Source: an uncultured Bacilli bacterium (GTDB taxonomy: Bacteria > Bacillota_I > Bacilli_A > ML615J-28 > CAG-698). From it: DNA of 41,224 nucleotides. Within the stretch, counting starts at the first letter, position 1; each line of letters begins with the position of its first letter. This document shows, piece by piece, positions 33,560 to 41,224 of this stretch. A model generated the notes under the pieces. That model made no database searches, was not told the origin of the DNA, and was given only the letters and a program-made list of their open reading frames with translations. The stretch is from assembly GCA_947627395.1 (NCBI GenBank), contig CANQVW010000003.1, positions 1-41,224 of the forward strand, in the 5' to 3' direction. A program made the position numbers and the translations under genes.

Positions 33560-34474
33560 ATGGCTGTCATTAGTAAAAAACAATTACTAGAAGCAGGAGT
33601 TCATTTCGGTCACAATACTCGCCGTTGGAACCCTAAAATGAAAGAGTATATCTATGAAGAAAGAAATGGAATTTACATCATCGATTTAACAAAAACAGAA
33701 AAACTTGTTGAAGATTGTTACAAAGAAATGTATACCATTGCTCAAAATGGTGGACAAATTTTATTTGTTGGAACAAGAAAACAAACCCAAGATGTAATTA
33801 AAGAAGAAGCTACAAGATGTAATATGTTCTATGTTGATCAACGCTGGTTAGGTGGAACATTAACAAACTTTAAAACCATTAAGAAATCTATTGCAAAACT
33901 ATTTAAAATTGAAGCAATGGCTACAGATGGAACTTTTGATGTTCTTCCTAAAAAAGAAGTTATTCTTTTAAAGAAAGAACAAGAGAAGTTAGAAAAGAAC
34001 TTAGGTGGAATTAAGAAAATGACAAAATTACCTGATGCTCTTTTTGTTGTAGATCCAAAAACAGAACACAATGCTGTTTTAGAGGCTCGTAAATTACATA
34101 TTCCTGTCTTTGGACTTGTAGATACAAATTGTGATCCAGATGATGTTGATTATATTATTCCAGCAAATGATGATGCAATCCGTAGTGTTAAACTAATTGT
34201 AGCAACAATGGCAAATGCAATTGTTGAAGCGAATGGTGGAACTCCAGTTGAAATTGTCTTTACGGATGAACCAGTTGCTGAAGAACAAAAACCTCGTAAA
34301 GCAAGAGAGGGTAAACCCGATCGTCGTAATCGTGATGGTAAACCTCACCAAGCAAAAGTAAAAGAGAAAAAAGTAGAAGAAGCTGCTCCAGCTGCAGAAG
34401 TTGCTCCAGTTGAAGAAACTACTCTTGTAAAGGAAACTCCTGTTCAAGAAGAAAAAAAAGAAACAGAAGAATAA
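33560..34474 (+). CDS. rpsB: 30S ribosomal protein S2, with long C-terminal tail
   Basis: S2 sits on the back of the 30S subunit between head and body. Residues 1-235 are a standard S2 (AVISKKQLLEAGVHFGHNTR, then YVDQRWLGGTLTNFKTI, LPDALFVVDPKTEHNAVLEA, and YIIPANDDAIRSVKLI). Total length is 304 instead of the usual 230-260, because of a C-terminal tail of about 60 residues, basic first (RKAREGKPDRRNRDGKPHQ) and then Ala/Glu/Val rich. The tail ends EEKKETEE and is likely disordered. RBS AAAGGAG is 8 nt before the ATG. It heads rpsB-tsf, with pyrH and frr following. Confidence 0.97.
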   Translation: MAVISKKQLLEAGVHFGHNTRRWNPKMKEYIYEERNGIYIIDLTKTEKLVEDCYKEMYTIAQNGGQILFVGTRKQTQDVIKEEATRCNMFYVDQRWLGGTLTNFKTIKKSIAKLFKIEAMATDGTFDVLPKKEVILLKKEQEKLEKNLGGIKKMTKLPDALFVVDPKTEHNAVLEARKLHIPVFGLVDTNCDPDDVDYIIPANDDAIRSVKLIVATMANAIVEANGGTPVEIVFTDEPVAEEQKPRKAREGKPDRRNRDGKPHQAKVKEKKVEEAAPAAEVAPVEETTLVKETPVQEEKKETEE

Positions 34475-34492
34475 AACGAAAGGGAGATAAAA

Positions 34493-35383
34493 ATGATTAG
34501 TGCACAACAAGTAAAAGAACTTCGTGAAATGACAGGTGCAGGAATGATGGATTGTAAGAAAGCACTTGTTGAGACAAATGGTAATATGGATGATGCCATC
34601 ACATGGCTTCGTGAAAAAGGTATTGCTAAAGCTGCAAAGAAAGAATCAAGAATTGCTGCTGAAGGTATTTGTGCTTTCGCTATTGACGGAAATAAAGCTG
34701 TTGTTTATGAGTTAAATAGTGAAACTGATTTCGTTGCTAAAAACCCTTTGTTTAAAGAACTTTCAGAAAAAGTAGGTAAAGCATTATTAGCAAATCAAGC
34801 TCAAAATGATGAAATGGCAATGAATGCTCAATATGAAGGTGAAAAAGTCAGTGATATGTTGATTAATGCAACAGCAACTATTGGCGAAAAAATTACTTTA
34901 AGAAGAGTTAGTTTATATGAAAAAACAGATGGACAAGTTTTTGGTGCATACTCCCATATGCAAGGAAAAATCGTTGCCTTTTCAATTTTAAATGGTTCAA
35001 ATGAAGAAGTTGCAAAAGATGTATGTATGCATGTTGCTGCCATGAATCCTTCTTATTTGGATGAAAGCAGTGTGGATGCTGAATTCTTAGCTAAAGAAAC
35101 TGAAATCATCAGACAAGAAGCCTTAAATGAAAATGCTCAAGCTGCAAAACCAAAACCAGAAAACATTGTTGAAAAGATGGTTGAGGGTAGAGTAAAGAAA
35201 ATGTTGAGAGAAATCTGTTTAGTTGATCAAGCTTTTGTTAAAAATCCTGATCAAACTGTTGGACAATATGTAAAAGAAAAAGGTTGTCAAATCGTTTCAT
35301 ATGTACGCCTTGGCGTTGGCGAAGGAATCGAAAAGAAAAAAGACGATTTTGTTGCAGAAGTTATGGCTGCAGTCAACAAATAA
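34493..35383 (+). CDS. tsf: Elongation factor Ts
   Basis: EF-Ts exchanges GDP for GTP on EF-Tu. The 296-residue protein has the UBA-like N-domain QVKELREMTGAGMMDCKKAL and the core motif ELNSETDFVAKNPLFKEL that inserts into EF-Tu. Then come the dimerisation region and the C-terminal segment FVKNPDQTVGQYVKEKG. It follows rpsB by 18 nt with AAAGGGAG ahead of its ATG. A terminator hairpin follows at once, so tsf can end the transcript. Confidence 0.97.
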   Translation: MISAQQVKELREMTGAGMMDCKKALVETNGNMDDAITWLREKGIAKAAKKESRIAAEGICAFAIDGNKAVVYELNSETDFVAKNPLFKELSEKVGKALLANQAQNDEMAMNAQYEGEKVSDMLINATATIGEKITLRRVSLYEKTDGQVFGAYSHMQGKIVAFSILNGSNEEVAKDVCMHVAAMNPSYLDESSVDAEFLAKETEIIRQEALNENAQAAKPKPENIVEKMVEGRVKKMLREICLVDQAFVKNPDQTVGQYVKEKGCQIVSYVRLGVGEGIEKKKDDFVAEVMAAVNK

Positions 35384-35387
35384 AAAG

Positions 35388-35411
35388 AAGGCACAGAAGA
35401 TGTGCCTTTTT
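35388..35411 (+). terminator. Intrinsic terminator between tsf and pyrH
   Basis: An 8-bp perfect stem, AAGGCACA and TGTGCCTT, has a 5-nt loop (GAAGA) and a T5 run. No promoter is obvious between it and pyrH, so it probably attenuates rather than fully stops transcription. Confidence 0.85.
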
Positions 35412-35433
35412 GACTAAAAATAAGGAGGGTTAT

Positions 35434-36150
35434 ATGAAAAGAATCATATTGAAAATTAGTGGTGAAGCATTATCTGGTGGAAAACAATCTTCGACTGGAA
35501 TTAGTGTTGCTAAAGTGAATGAAGTTGCAAAAGAAATCAAAGCATTATATGATTTAGGAGATATACAATTAGGAATCATTTGTGGTGCTGGTAATATTTG
35601 GCGTGGAAGAGATGCAATAGAAAATGGAATGGATCGTACAAGTGCAGATTATATGGGAATGTTAGGAACCATATTGAATGCTGTTGCCCTTCAAAGCTCG
35701 TTAGAAAAACTAGGTTTAGAAACTAGAGTAATGACTTCTCTTTCAATTCCCCAAATTGCCGAACCCTACATTAGAAGAAAAGCAGATTCACATTTAAATA
35801 AAGGAAGAATATGTATTTTTGGTGGGGGAACTGGAAATCCATTCTTTACCACTGATACAACAGCAGCATTAAGAGCTTCTGAACTAGGGTGCAATATGAT
35901 TTTGATGGCTAAAAATGGAACAGATGGTGTATATGATTTAGATCCAAGAAAGCATAAGGATGCAAAAAAATACATCACATTATCTCATCAAGAAGTGATT
36001 GAAAAACAACTTGGTGTTATGGATTTAACAGCTGCAACCTTATGTATGGAAAATCATATTGATATTCTTGTCTTTGATATGAATCAACCTGGAAACATTA
36101 GTAAAGTTGTTGTAAATCCAAGTATTGGAACATTAGTTACAAGTAAATAA
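35434..36150 (+). CDS. pyrH: UMP kinase
   Basis: PyrH converts UMP to UDP with ATP in pyrimidine nucleotide synthesis. At 238 residues it has the family's usual length. It shows RIILKISGEALSG (phosphate-binding loop), GIICGAGNIWRGRDA, RTSADYMGMLGTILNAVAL, and TTDTTAALRASELGCN, all typical of the bacterial hexameric UMP kinase in the amino acid kinase fold. The start is ATG 35434 behind AAGGAGGG; a reading from 35284 overlaps tsf in another frame. frr follows after 14 nt. Confidence 0.97.
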   Translation: MKRIILKISGEALSGGKQSSTGISVAKVNEVAKEIKALYDLGDIQLGIICGAGNIWRGRDAIENGMDRTSADYMGMLGTILNAVALQSSLEKLGLETRVMTSLSIPQIAEPYIRRKADSHLNKGRICIFGGGTGNPFFTTDTTAALRASELGCNMILMAKNGTDGVYDLDPRKHKDAKKYITLSHQEVIEKQLGVMDLTAATLCMENHIDILVFDMNQPGNISKVVVNPSIGTLVTSK

Positions 36151-36164
36151 AGGAGGAAAAGAAT

Positions 36165-36722
36165 ATGTCACAATCCATAATTAATGCAGGCGAAGAAAAA
36201 ATGAGTAAGACCATTGAGTCTTTTAAAAAAGAATTGCAAACAGTGAAAACAGGTCGTGCTAATCCAGCTATTTTAAATAAAGTAGAAGTAGTTTATTATG
36301 GGACACCTACACCACTAAATCAAATTGCTGCTATATCAGCAGCGGATGCTCAAGTTTTAGTAATTAAACCTTATGATAAAAATATCCTAAGAGACATTGA
36401 AAAAGCCATTCTAGTAGCCAATTTAAATTTAACTCCACAAAATGATGGAAGTGTCATTCGCATTGTTTTTCCACCTCTTACAGAACAAACTAGAAAACAA
36501 CTTGTAAAAGAAGTAAAAGCAAATTGCGAACACTTTAAAGTTGCTATTCGTAATGTTCGTCGTGAAATGATTGAGCAATTAAAGAAGCTAGAAAAAGATG
36601 GATTAATTACCGAAGATGAATTGAAAAGAAGAAGTGATGAAGTCCAAAAAATGACAGATAAATATGTTGCTAAAGTAGATGATTTAATGAAGGAAAAAGA
36701 GGCTCAATTAATGGAAATCTAA
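36165..36722 (+). CDS. frr: Ribosome recycling factor
   Basis: RRF with EF-G splits post-termination ribosomes. The 185-residue length is standard. The three-helix bundle and hinge motifs are clear: VKTGRANPAILNKVEVVYYG, the small beta domain with TPLNQIAAISAADAQ and LVIKPYDKNILRDIEKAI, then RIVFPPLTEQTRKQLVK and VRREMIEQLKKLEKDGLITE. The ATG follows AGGAGG. It ends the translation-gene cluster and is followed by a terminator. Confidence 0.97.
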   Translation: MSQSIINAGEEKMSKTIESFKKELQTVKTGRANPAILNKVEVVYYGTPTPLNQIAAISAADAQVLVIKPYDKNILRDIEKAILVANLNLTPQNDGSVIRIVFPPLTEQTRKQLVKEVKANCEHFKVAIRNVRREMIEQLKKLEKDGLITEDELKRRSDEVQKMTDKYVAKVDDLMKEKEAQLMEI

Positions 36723-36742
36723 TGCTTCATCTTTAAATATAG

Positions 36743-36777
36743 AAAAAAGGTCTAACAAAAAAGTTAGACTTTTTTTA
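36743..36777 (+). terminator. Terminator after frr
   Basis: GTCTAAC pairs with GTTAGAC around a 6-nt A loop, extended by an A-rich left flank pairing with the T8 run on the right. Confidence 0.88.
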
Positions 36778-36792
36778 TGGAAGGATCTTAAA

Positions 36793-36854
36793 ATGATTTT
36801 GCACATAAACTTTTTTTTAGGCATATATTGATAGTGGTTTATGACTAAAATCAT
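36793..36854. repeat. Imperfect inverted repeat in the gap between frr and the BIG2 gene
   Basis: ATGATTTT-gca-CATAAAC (36793-36810) faces GTTTATG-act-AAAATCAT (36837-36854). Fifteen of 18 positions pair, the exceptions being a central triplet. The 26-nt loop includes a T8 tract. The gap of 298 bases between genes holds this repeat, the frr terminator and the promoter of the next gene; I see no gene in it. Confidence 0.6.
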
Positions 36855-36937
36855 CATTAAATTTGTAAACGTTCTCTTTTTATTCTCTTTATCAAGAAAG
36901 CGCATACAAAAAAGTTAATCAAAAAAAAGTAAAACGT

Positions 36938-36967
36938 TTGACAAAAATATACATAGGGGTGTATAAT
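36938..36967 (+). promoter_or_regulatory. Sigma-A promoter of the BIG2 lipoprotein
   Basis: TTGACA (36938-36943), an 18-bp spacer and TATAAT (36962-36967). The expected start is about 36974, where a perfect hairpin ATAGTC-GGAT-GACTAT (36974-36989) would form the very 5' end of the mRNA. Confidence 0.85.
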
Positions 36968-37020
36968 GATAATATAGTCGGATGACTATGAAAAAAAATT
37001 TAATACTAGGAGGAAAAAGT

Positions 37021-40000
37021 ATGAAAAAGCTATTAGCCTTGTTCGTGCTAATGTTAAGTGTATTCGTCTTTGTGGGATGTGATAAAACTAAAAATCCTAC
37101 ACTAGATTTTGATACAAAATCTTATACACTTAAAATTAACGAAGAAGTAACATTAGAACCTAAAGTTACTAACTTTGAAGGCGAACCTACCGTGAATTAC
37201 ACTGTTGCCGATGAAAATGTTGTTCAAGTAACGAATGGTGTAATGAAAGGAATGGCAGAAGGTAGTACAACTGTTACTGCTAGTCTTGAAGGACATAGCA
37301 AAGTAAAAGTTGAATTACAAGTTACTGTCACAAGCGATACTCAAGAAATTCCAGTAACTAGTGTAGCAGTTACAGGTGATAATACAGTTAGAGTAGGTCA
37401 AAAGATTACTCTTACAGCGACCGTTACCCCAGCAAATGCAACAAATGCAGAAGTTACTTGGGAATCTAGCAACGCTGCAGTTGCAACCGTTGAAAATGGT
37501 ACAGTTACTGGTGTTACAGTTGGAACTGTTGATATTACTGCAAAAGCAGGTGGCAAAGAGGGTAAGATGAGCGTTACCGTTGCTGCTCCTCTTGGAACTG
37601 AAATTTCTATTAATGGAACAGCTACAATGAATGCTGGAACTGAGCAAACATTAACTGCAACCGTTTCTCCAGCAACTGCTAGTCAAGAAGTTGCTTGGAC
37701 ATCAAGCGATAACACTAAGGCTACTGTTGATGCAACTGGTAAAGTAAGTGCTCTTGCTGCAGGAGAAGTAACCATCACAGCAACAACTAAAGATGGAAGC
37801 AATGTTAAAAAAGATTTTAAAATAACAATTACAGCTTTAGCAACTAAAGTTGAAGTAACTGGACCAACTGAAATGAAAGTTGGAGAAACAAAAACATTAA
37901 CTGCAGCCGTTACTCCAGCAACTGCAAATCAAAGCGTTAATTGGCAAAGTAGTGATAATACTAAAGCTACTGTCACTCAAAGTGGTGAAGTAACTGCACT
38001 TGTTGCAGGAGAAGTAACCATCACAGCAACCGCTATAGATGGAACTGATATCTCTGGATCAATTACAATTACTATCACTGTTCCACAAGTTGAAGTGATT
38101 TCTGTAACAGGAAATGCCAACATGAATGTAGGAGAATCTCAACAATTGACTGCTGTTGTCGCTCCAGCAAATGCTAATCAAGAAGTAACTTGGACATCAA
38201 GTGCTTCTACTACAGCACAAGTAAGTGAAACAGGTAAAGTTACTGCACTTGCTGCAGGAGAAGTAACCATCACAGCAACCGCTAAAGATGGAAGCAATGT
38301 TTCAGGTACAATTACAATTACAATCGTTGTACCAAAAGTTTCATCTATTGAAATTAAAGGTATTAACAGAATGGCTATCGGTAAATCCCAAACATTAACA
38401 GCAACTGTTTTACCAGCAGGTGCTGAAAAAGGAGTTACATGGTCAGTTAACGACGGTACTAAAGCAGAAATTAATGCTGATACAGGTGAAATTACTGCCA
38501 AAGCTGCAGGCGAAGTTACTGTTACTGCAACAGCAAAAGATGGTAGCAATACAACTGGAACATTTACAATTAAAATTGAACAATATGATATGTCAAAATT
38601 CGTTGTTGATTCCACATTAACTGATGGAGCTACATTCACATACGAAGAAGTTGACTTTAAAGAAGGAGTTAATGCTTTCAAAACTTTAGCTGAAGTATTG
38701 GAAGCTGCTGAAGAAAATTCAACAATTTACTTCAAACCAGGTACATATGAACAATCATTAACTATTTCCACAAACAATTTGACATTCGTTGGTCCTAATG
38801 CAGGTAAAAATCCAAATAAAGATGAGCGTAGTGAAGAAGCTATCCTTAAAGGTGTTATTCGATTTGCTGAAAACACAACAGGAATTACATTTGATGGATT
38901 TGAATTTACTGGATCTACTTCTCTAGAAACAATATCTTATTTCTATGAATTCGTATTTAGAAATAATAATGTTCATGATATTACAAGAACTAGAGGCGAA
39001 GGCGACGACAAAATTAGTGATGCCGTTTATAAACCTGTTAATAGAGTAAGACCATTCTCATTCTTATTGCTTTATGAAGAAGCAATGGGAGGAGCAAATT
39101 TACTTGGAAATATGACCATCCAAAATAATAAATTTGAAAACTTAAATTGTAACGTTATGAGTTTCTCACGTACAAGTCCAGATAAAAATATTATTATTGA
39201 TGGAAATGTCATTAGAAATATGGCTCAAGAAGGAATTCGTTTTGATGGTGGATATAACAATGGTAATTATTACATTACCAACAATGTATTTGAAAACGAT
39301 GAATTAGGAAGCTGTACAGCAATCTTATTCCGTGCTTATAGTGCTAATCAAGGTTTAACTCAAAACATTACTATTCAACACAATTCATTCAAGAATATTG
39401 GTAATCCTGAACTTTATTCTGAGTTACCAGAATATGTTGCCGCAATTGCATTCAATATGTATAATGATGTAAATGCAAGCTTATATATTTCATACAACAC
39501 ATTTGAAGATTGTTATCGTGGAATCAAGTTAAGAAATAATACAAGTTATCCTGATACTTGGTTAGGTGAAATTCATTATAATTACTTCAAAAACATGACT
39601 GCTGAAATCTATATTGAAGGTGATGCAGGAGAAGGAGGTAATTTAGGTTTATTCACTTATAACTACTTCGAAGATGCTGAAGGAAATCCTATCATTGATG
39701 AAACTACTTTATCTTCATTGATATTAAAAGCAAAATCTTATGCAAATTACTTCAAGAATAAATATGATTATTTAAGCGCTATTCAATCTACAGAAGATGA
39801 AGCAACTCTTTATGTTGATGGAAACTGGTCATCTTTAAGTGAAGGTGAAGAAGTTTTATTCCAATCATTAAAGTTAATTGTTGGTGTTAATGCATTTGGA
39901 ACTATTCAAGAAGCATTAGATGCAGCAAAAGATGGCGATGTTATTTATATCTTTGCTGGAACATATGCTGAAGACTTAACAGTTTCTAAGAATGTTCATT

Positions 40001-41224
40001 TCTATGGACCAAACGTATCTATTAATCCTAACTATCAAGAAAGAGTTGCAGAAGCTATGATTGATGGTGAAATTAAAATTGGTGCAGTTACTGATGTTTC
40101 ATTTGTTGGATTAGAATTCTTTAACGATATTCTTTTCCGTTCAGTTGATGCTCAAACAACCATCAAAGGATTAACGATGGATAAATGTTACTTCACAGCA
40201 ACAACATTCCCATCAGGACCAGATGCAATCGTATACTTTGCTGGACCAACTGAAGATTGCACATTTAATGAAAACTTATTTGAAGATACATTAGGTAAAT
40301 TAGGTAGAGTGATTCGTTTTGTTGATTCAAAGAATTTAACTGTCACAAATAATGTATTTAATGGTGGATTCGATATTTTCTACGCTGAAGGAACCAAAGG
40401 TTTATACGGAACAACTACAATCAATTATAATGAGTTCTCAAACTGGAATCAATTTGCCTTGAATATTCGTTTAATTACAGGAACTGACTTTATAGTTAAA
40501 GGAAATAATTTCACTTCAACTGCAGCGTTGGGTGGAGCTAGTGATTATGCAGGTGTTATTAACATTACTTCTTTCGCTGGTGCAGAAAACTGTACAGTAG
40601 ATATCGAATATAATGTTTGGACAGATGTTCGTGGATGGCATGTTATTCGTTTACGAGATCAAGCTGCAAAAGCTACTAATATCCATGTAAATGTTCATCA
40701 TAATGAATTCTTAGGTGATATTATGAACACCACAACTCCTACAACTATTTTGTTTATTCAAAATGATAGTGAAGAAGCAGATGTTGTTAATGCCGATCAA
40801 AACTATTATGAAGGTTCAGATAAACAACCATTTACTCCAGCAGATAATTTATTTACAAATGTTGGTTCACGTACAAATGATTATGTAACAAAAGCTGAAG
40901 TTGACCAAGCAATTAAATTATATTTAATGCAAGGTAAATCTGGTTATGGAGAAACTGTTCTTCCTACTGGAATTACAATTAATAACAAAATTGAAACTTT
41001 GTTATTTGGTGAAGAACATCAAATCAACTATACTCTTACTCCAATGGAAGTAACAAACAAAAAAGTATCTTTCACAAGTAGTGATGAAGATGTTGCTACA
41101 GTTAGTGCAACAGGACTTGTTAAACCTACAGGTACAAAGAGTGGAACTGTAACGATTACAGTTACATGTCTTGCTGATGAAAACATTACAGATAGCATGA
41201 CAATTCAAGTTACTCATCCAACAG
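37021..41224 (+). CDS. Large surface lipoprotein with BIG2 domains and beta-helix regions, 3' truncated by window edge
   Basis: The frame is open for 1401 codons to the window end. Residues 1-20 are a lipoprotein signal with lipobox FVGC. Six bacterial Ig-like BIG2 domains follow to about residue 520, each with a VGExxTLTATVxPA-like strand and a GxVTALAAGEVTITA strand. Two parallel beta-helix regions follow, each opened by a related motif (NAFKTLAEVLEAAEENSTIY then FKPGTY at about 555-580; NAFGTIQEALDAAKDGDVIY then IFAGTY at about 955-985) and containing many NNxF or YNxF turns. Another BIG2 domain begins near 1315. No catalytic residues are evident. It is likely an adhesin or polysaccharide-binding protein. 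AGGAGG lies 7 nt before the ATG. Confidence 0.88.
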   Translation, partial: MKKLLALFVLMLSVFVFVGCDKTKNPTLDFDTKSYTLKINEEVTLEPKVTNFEGEPTVNYTVADENVVQVTNGVMKGMAEGSTTVTASLEGHSKVKVELQVTVTSDTQEIPVTSVAVTGDNTVRVGQKITLTATVTPANATNAEVTWESSNAAVATVENGTVTGVTVGTVDITAKAGGKEGKMSVTVAAPLGTEISINGTATMNAGTEQTLTATVSPATASQEVAWTSSDNTKATVDATGKVSALAAGEVTITATTKDGSNVKKDFKITITALATKVEVTGPTEMKVGETKTLTAAVTPATANQSVNWQSSDNTKATVTQSGEVTALVAGEVTITATAIDGTDISGSITITITVPQVEVISVTGNANMNVGESQQLTAVVAPANANQEVTWTSSASTTAQVSETGKVTALAAGEVTITATAKDGSNVSGTITITIVVPKVSSIEIKGINRMAIGKSQTLTATVLPAGAEKGVTWSVNDGTKAEINADTGEITAKAAGEVTVTATAKDGSNTTGTFTIKIEQYDMSKFVVDSTLTDGATFTYEEVDFKEGVNAFKTLAEVLEAAEENSTIYFKPGTYEQSLTISTNNLTFVGPNAGKNPNKDERSEEAILKGVIRFAENTTGITFDGFEFTGSTSLETISYFYEFVFRNNNVHDITRTRGEGDDKISDAVYKPVNRVRPFSFLLLYEEAMGGANLLGNMTIQNNKFENLNCNVMSFSRTSPDKNIIIDGNVIRNMAQEGIRFDGGYNNGNYYITNNVFENDELGSCTAILFRAYSANQGLTQNITIQHNSFKNIGNPELYSELPEYVAAIAFNMYNDVNASLYISYNTFEDCYRGIKLRNNTSYPDTWLGEIHYNYFKNMTAEIYIEGDAGEGGNLGLFTYNYFEDAEGNPIIDETTLSSLILKAKSYANYFKNKYDYLSAIQSTEDEATLYVDGNWSSLSEGEEVLFQSLKLIVGVNAFGTIQEALDAAKDGDVIYIFAGTYAEDLTVSKNVHFYGPNVSINPNYQERVAEAMIDGEIKIGAVTDVSFVGLEFFNDILFRSVDAQTTIKGLTMDKCYFTATTFPSGPDAIVYFAGPTEDCTFNENLFEDTLGKLGRVIRFVDSKNLTVTNNVFNGGFDIFYAEGTKGLYGTTTINYNEFSNWNQFALNIRLITGTDFIVKGNNFTSTAALGGASDYAGVINITSFAGAENCTVDIEYNVWTDVRGWHVIRLRDQAAKATNIHVNVHHNEFLGDIMNTTTPTTILFIQNDSEEADVVNADQNYYEGSDKQPFTPADNLFTNVGSRTNDYVTKAEVDQAIKLYLMQGKSGYGETVLPTGITINNKIETLLFGEEHQINYTLTPMEVTNKKVSFTSSDEDVATVSATGLVKPTGTKSGTVTITVTCLADENITDSMTIQVTHPT
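37758..38279 (+). repeat. Near-identical DNA segments within BIG2 domains 3-5
   Basis: A 27-bp identical sequence occurs at 37758-37784, 38004-38030 and 38253-38279, spaced 246 and 249 bp, one BIG2 domain apart. It encodes the AGEVTITAT strand. Identity at synonymous positions suggests recent duplication or gene conversion. Confidence 0.75.

Noticed and set aside
35284..35433. Extended N-terminus of PyrH overlapping tsf
   Set aside because: The sequence is a frame-shifted reading of tsf and the terminator; the ATG at 35434 has AAGGAGGG and the normal family start.
37315..38681. Minus-strand open frames (about 110 and 167 codons) inside the BIG2 gene
   Set aside because: They are antisense shadows of the Thr/Val/Ala-rich BIG2 repeats, lack ribosome binding sites and mirror the plus-strand codon pattern.

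Overview
The window is AT-rich (roughly 30% GC by eye) and reads as a chromosome segment of a low-GC, spore-forming Firmicute. Standard code 11 fits: TAA, TAG and TGA all end intact genes. The gene order recalls several Bacillus subtilis neighbourhoods: miaB-cotE, polA-mutM-coaE-dnaB-dnaI-thrS, trmFO-xerC, and rpsB-tsf-pyrH-frr. The spore-coat gene cotE, LysM coat-like genes, a T-box, and secreted proteins with InlB-type, GLUG and BIG2 repeats suggest an Erysipelotrichia/RF39-like or other early-branching Bacilli lineage, probably host-associated. That placement is inference.

Layout. (1) 1-4.9 kb: 3' part of miaB, a decayed ORF, cotE and a SafA-like LysM gene, then a lipoprotein combining InlB-type repeats with an SGNH hydrolase. 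(2) 4.9-6.2 kb, minus strand: a DUF362/ferredoxin protein. (3) 6.3-13.8 kb: a tight five-gene operon of membrane-anchored or exported proteins, at least two of which share a TasA-like outer domain, ending in a 1343-residue GLUG-repeat protein. This is the least described system in the window and probably builds a surface layer, filament or matrix. (4) 13.8-14.6 kb: a small accessory patch with a frameshifted membrane-protein relic and one unknown gene. (5) 14.7-16.3 kb: a MATE exporter behind a leader that fits the guanidine-IV (mepA) riboswitch architecture. (6) 16.4-17.6 kb, minus strand: a small Gln/Tyr/Pro-rich coat-like gene with a sigma-K-like promoter, and a VanY-type D,D-carboxypeptidase lipoprotein.

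(7) 17.6-28.1 kb: replication and repair genes (polA, mutM, coaE, a small unknown gene, dnaB, dnaI), then T-box-controlled thrS, a CPBP protease and a TPR protein. (8) 28.1-29.8 kb: a higher-GC, clearly broken AAA/DUF4143 ATPase, a likely decaying import. (9) 30-33.3 kb: a three-LysM protein, a flavin reductase-like protein, trmFO and xerC. (10) 33.4-36.8 kb: translation genes rpsB-tsf-pyrH-frr, with a structured rpsB leader and a terminator between tsf and pyrH. (11) 36.8 kb to the end: a long lipoprotein with six BIG2 domains, two beta-helix regions and a further BIG2 domain, running off the window.

I saw no tRNA or rRNA genes, CRISPR arrays, intact insertion sequences, prophage genes or origin in the window. 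All family assignments come from reading motifs; no database search was run.
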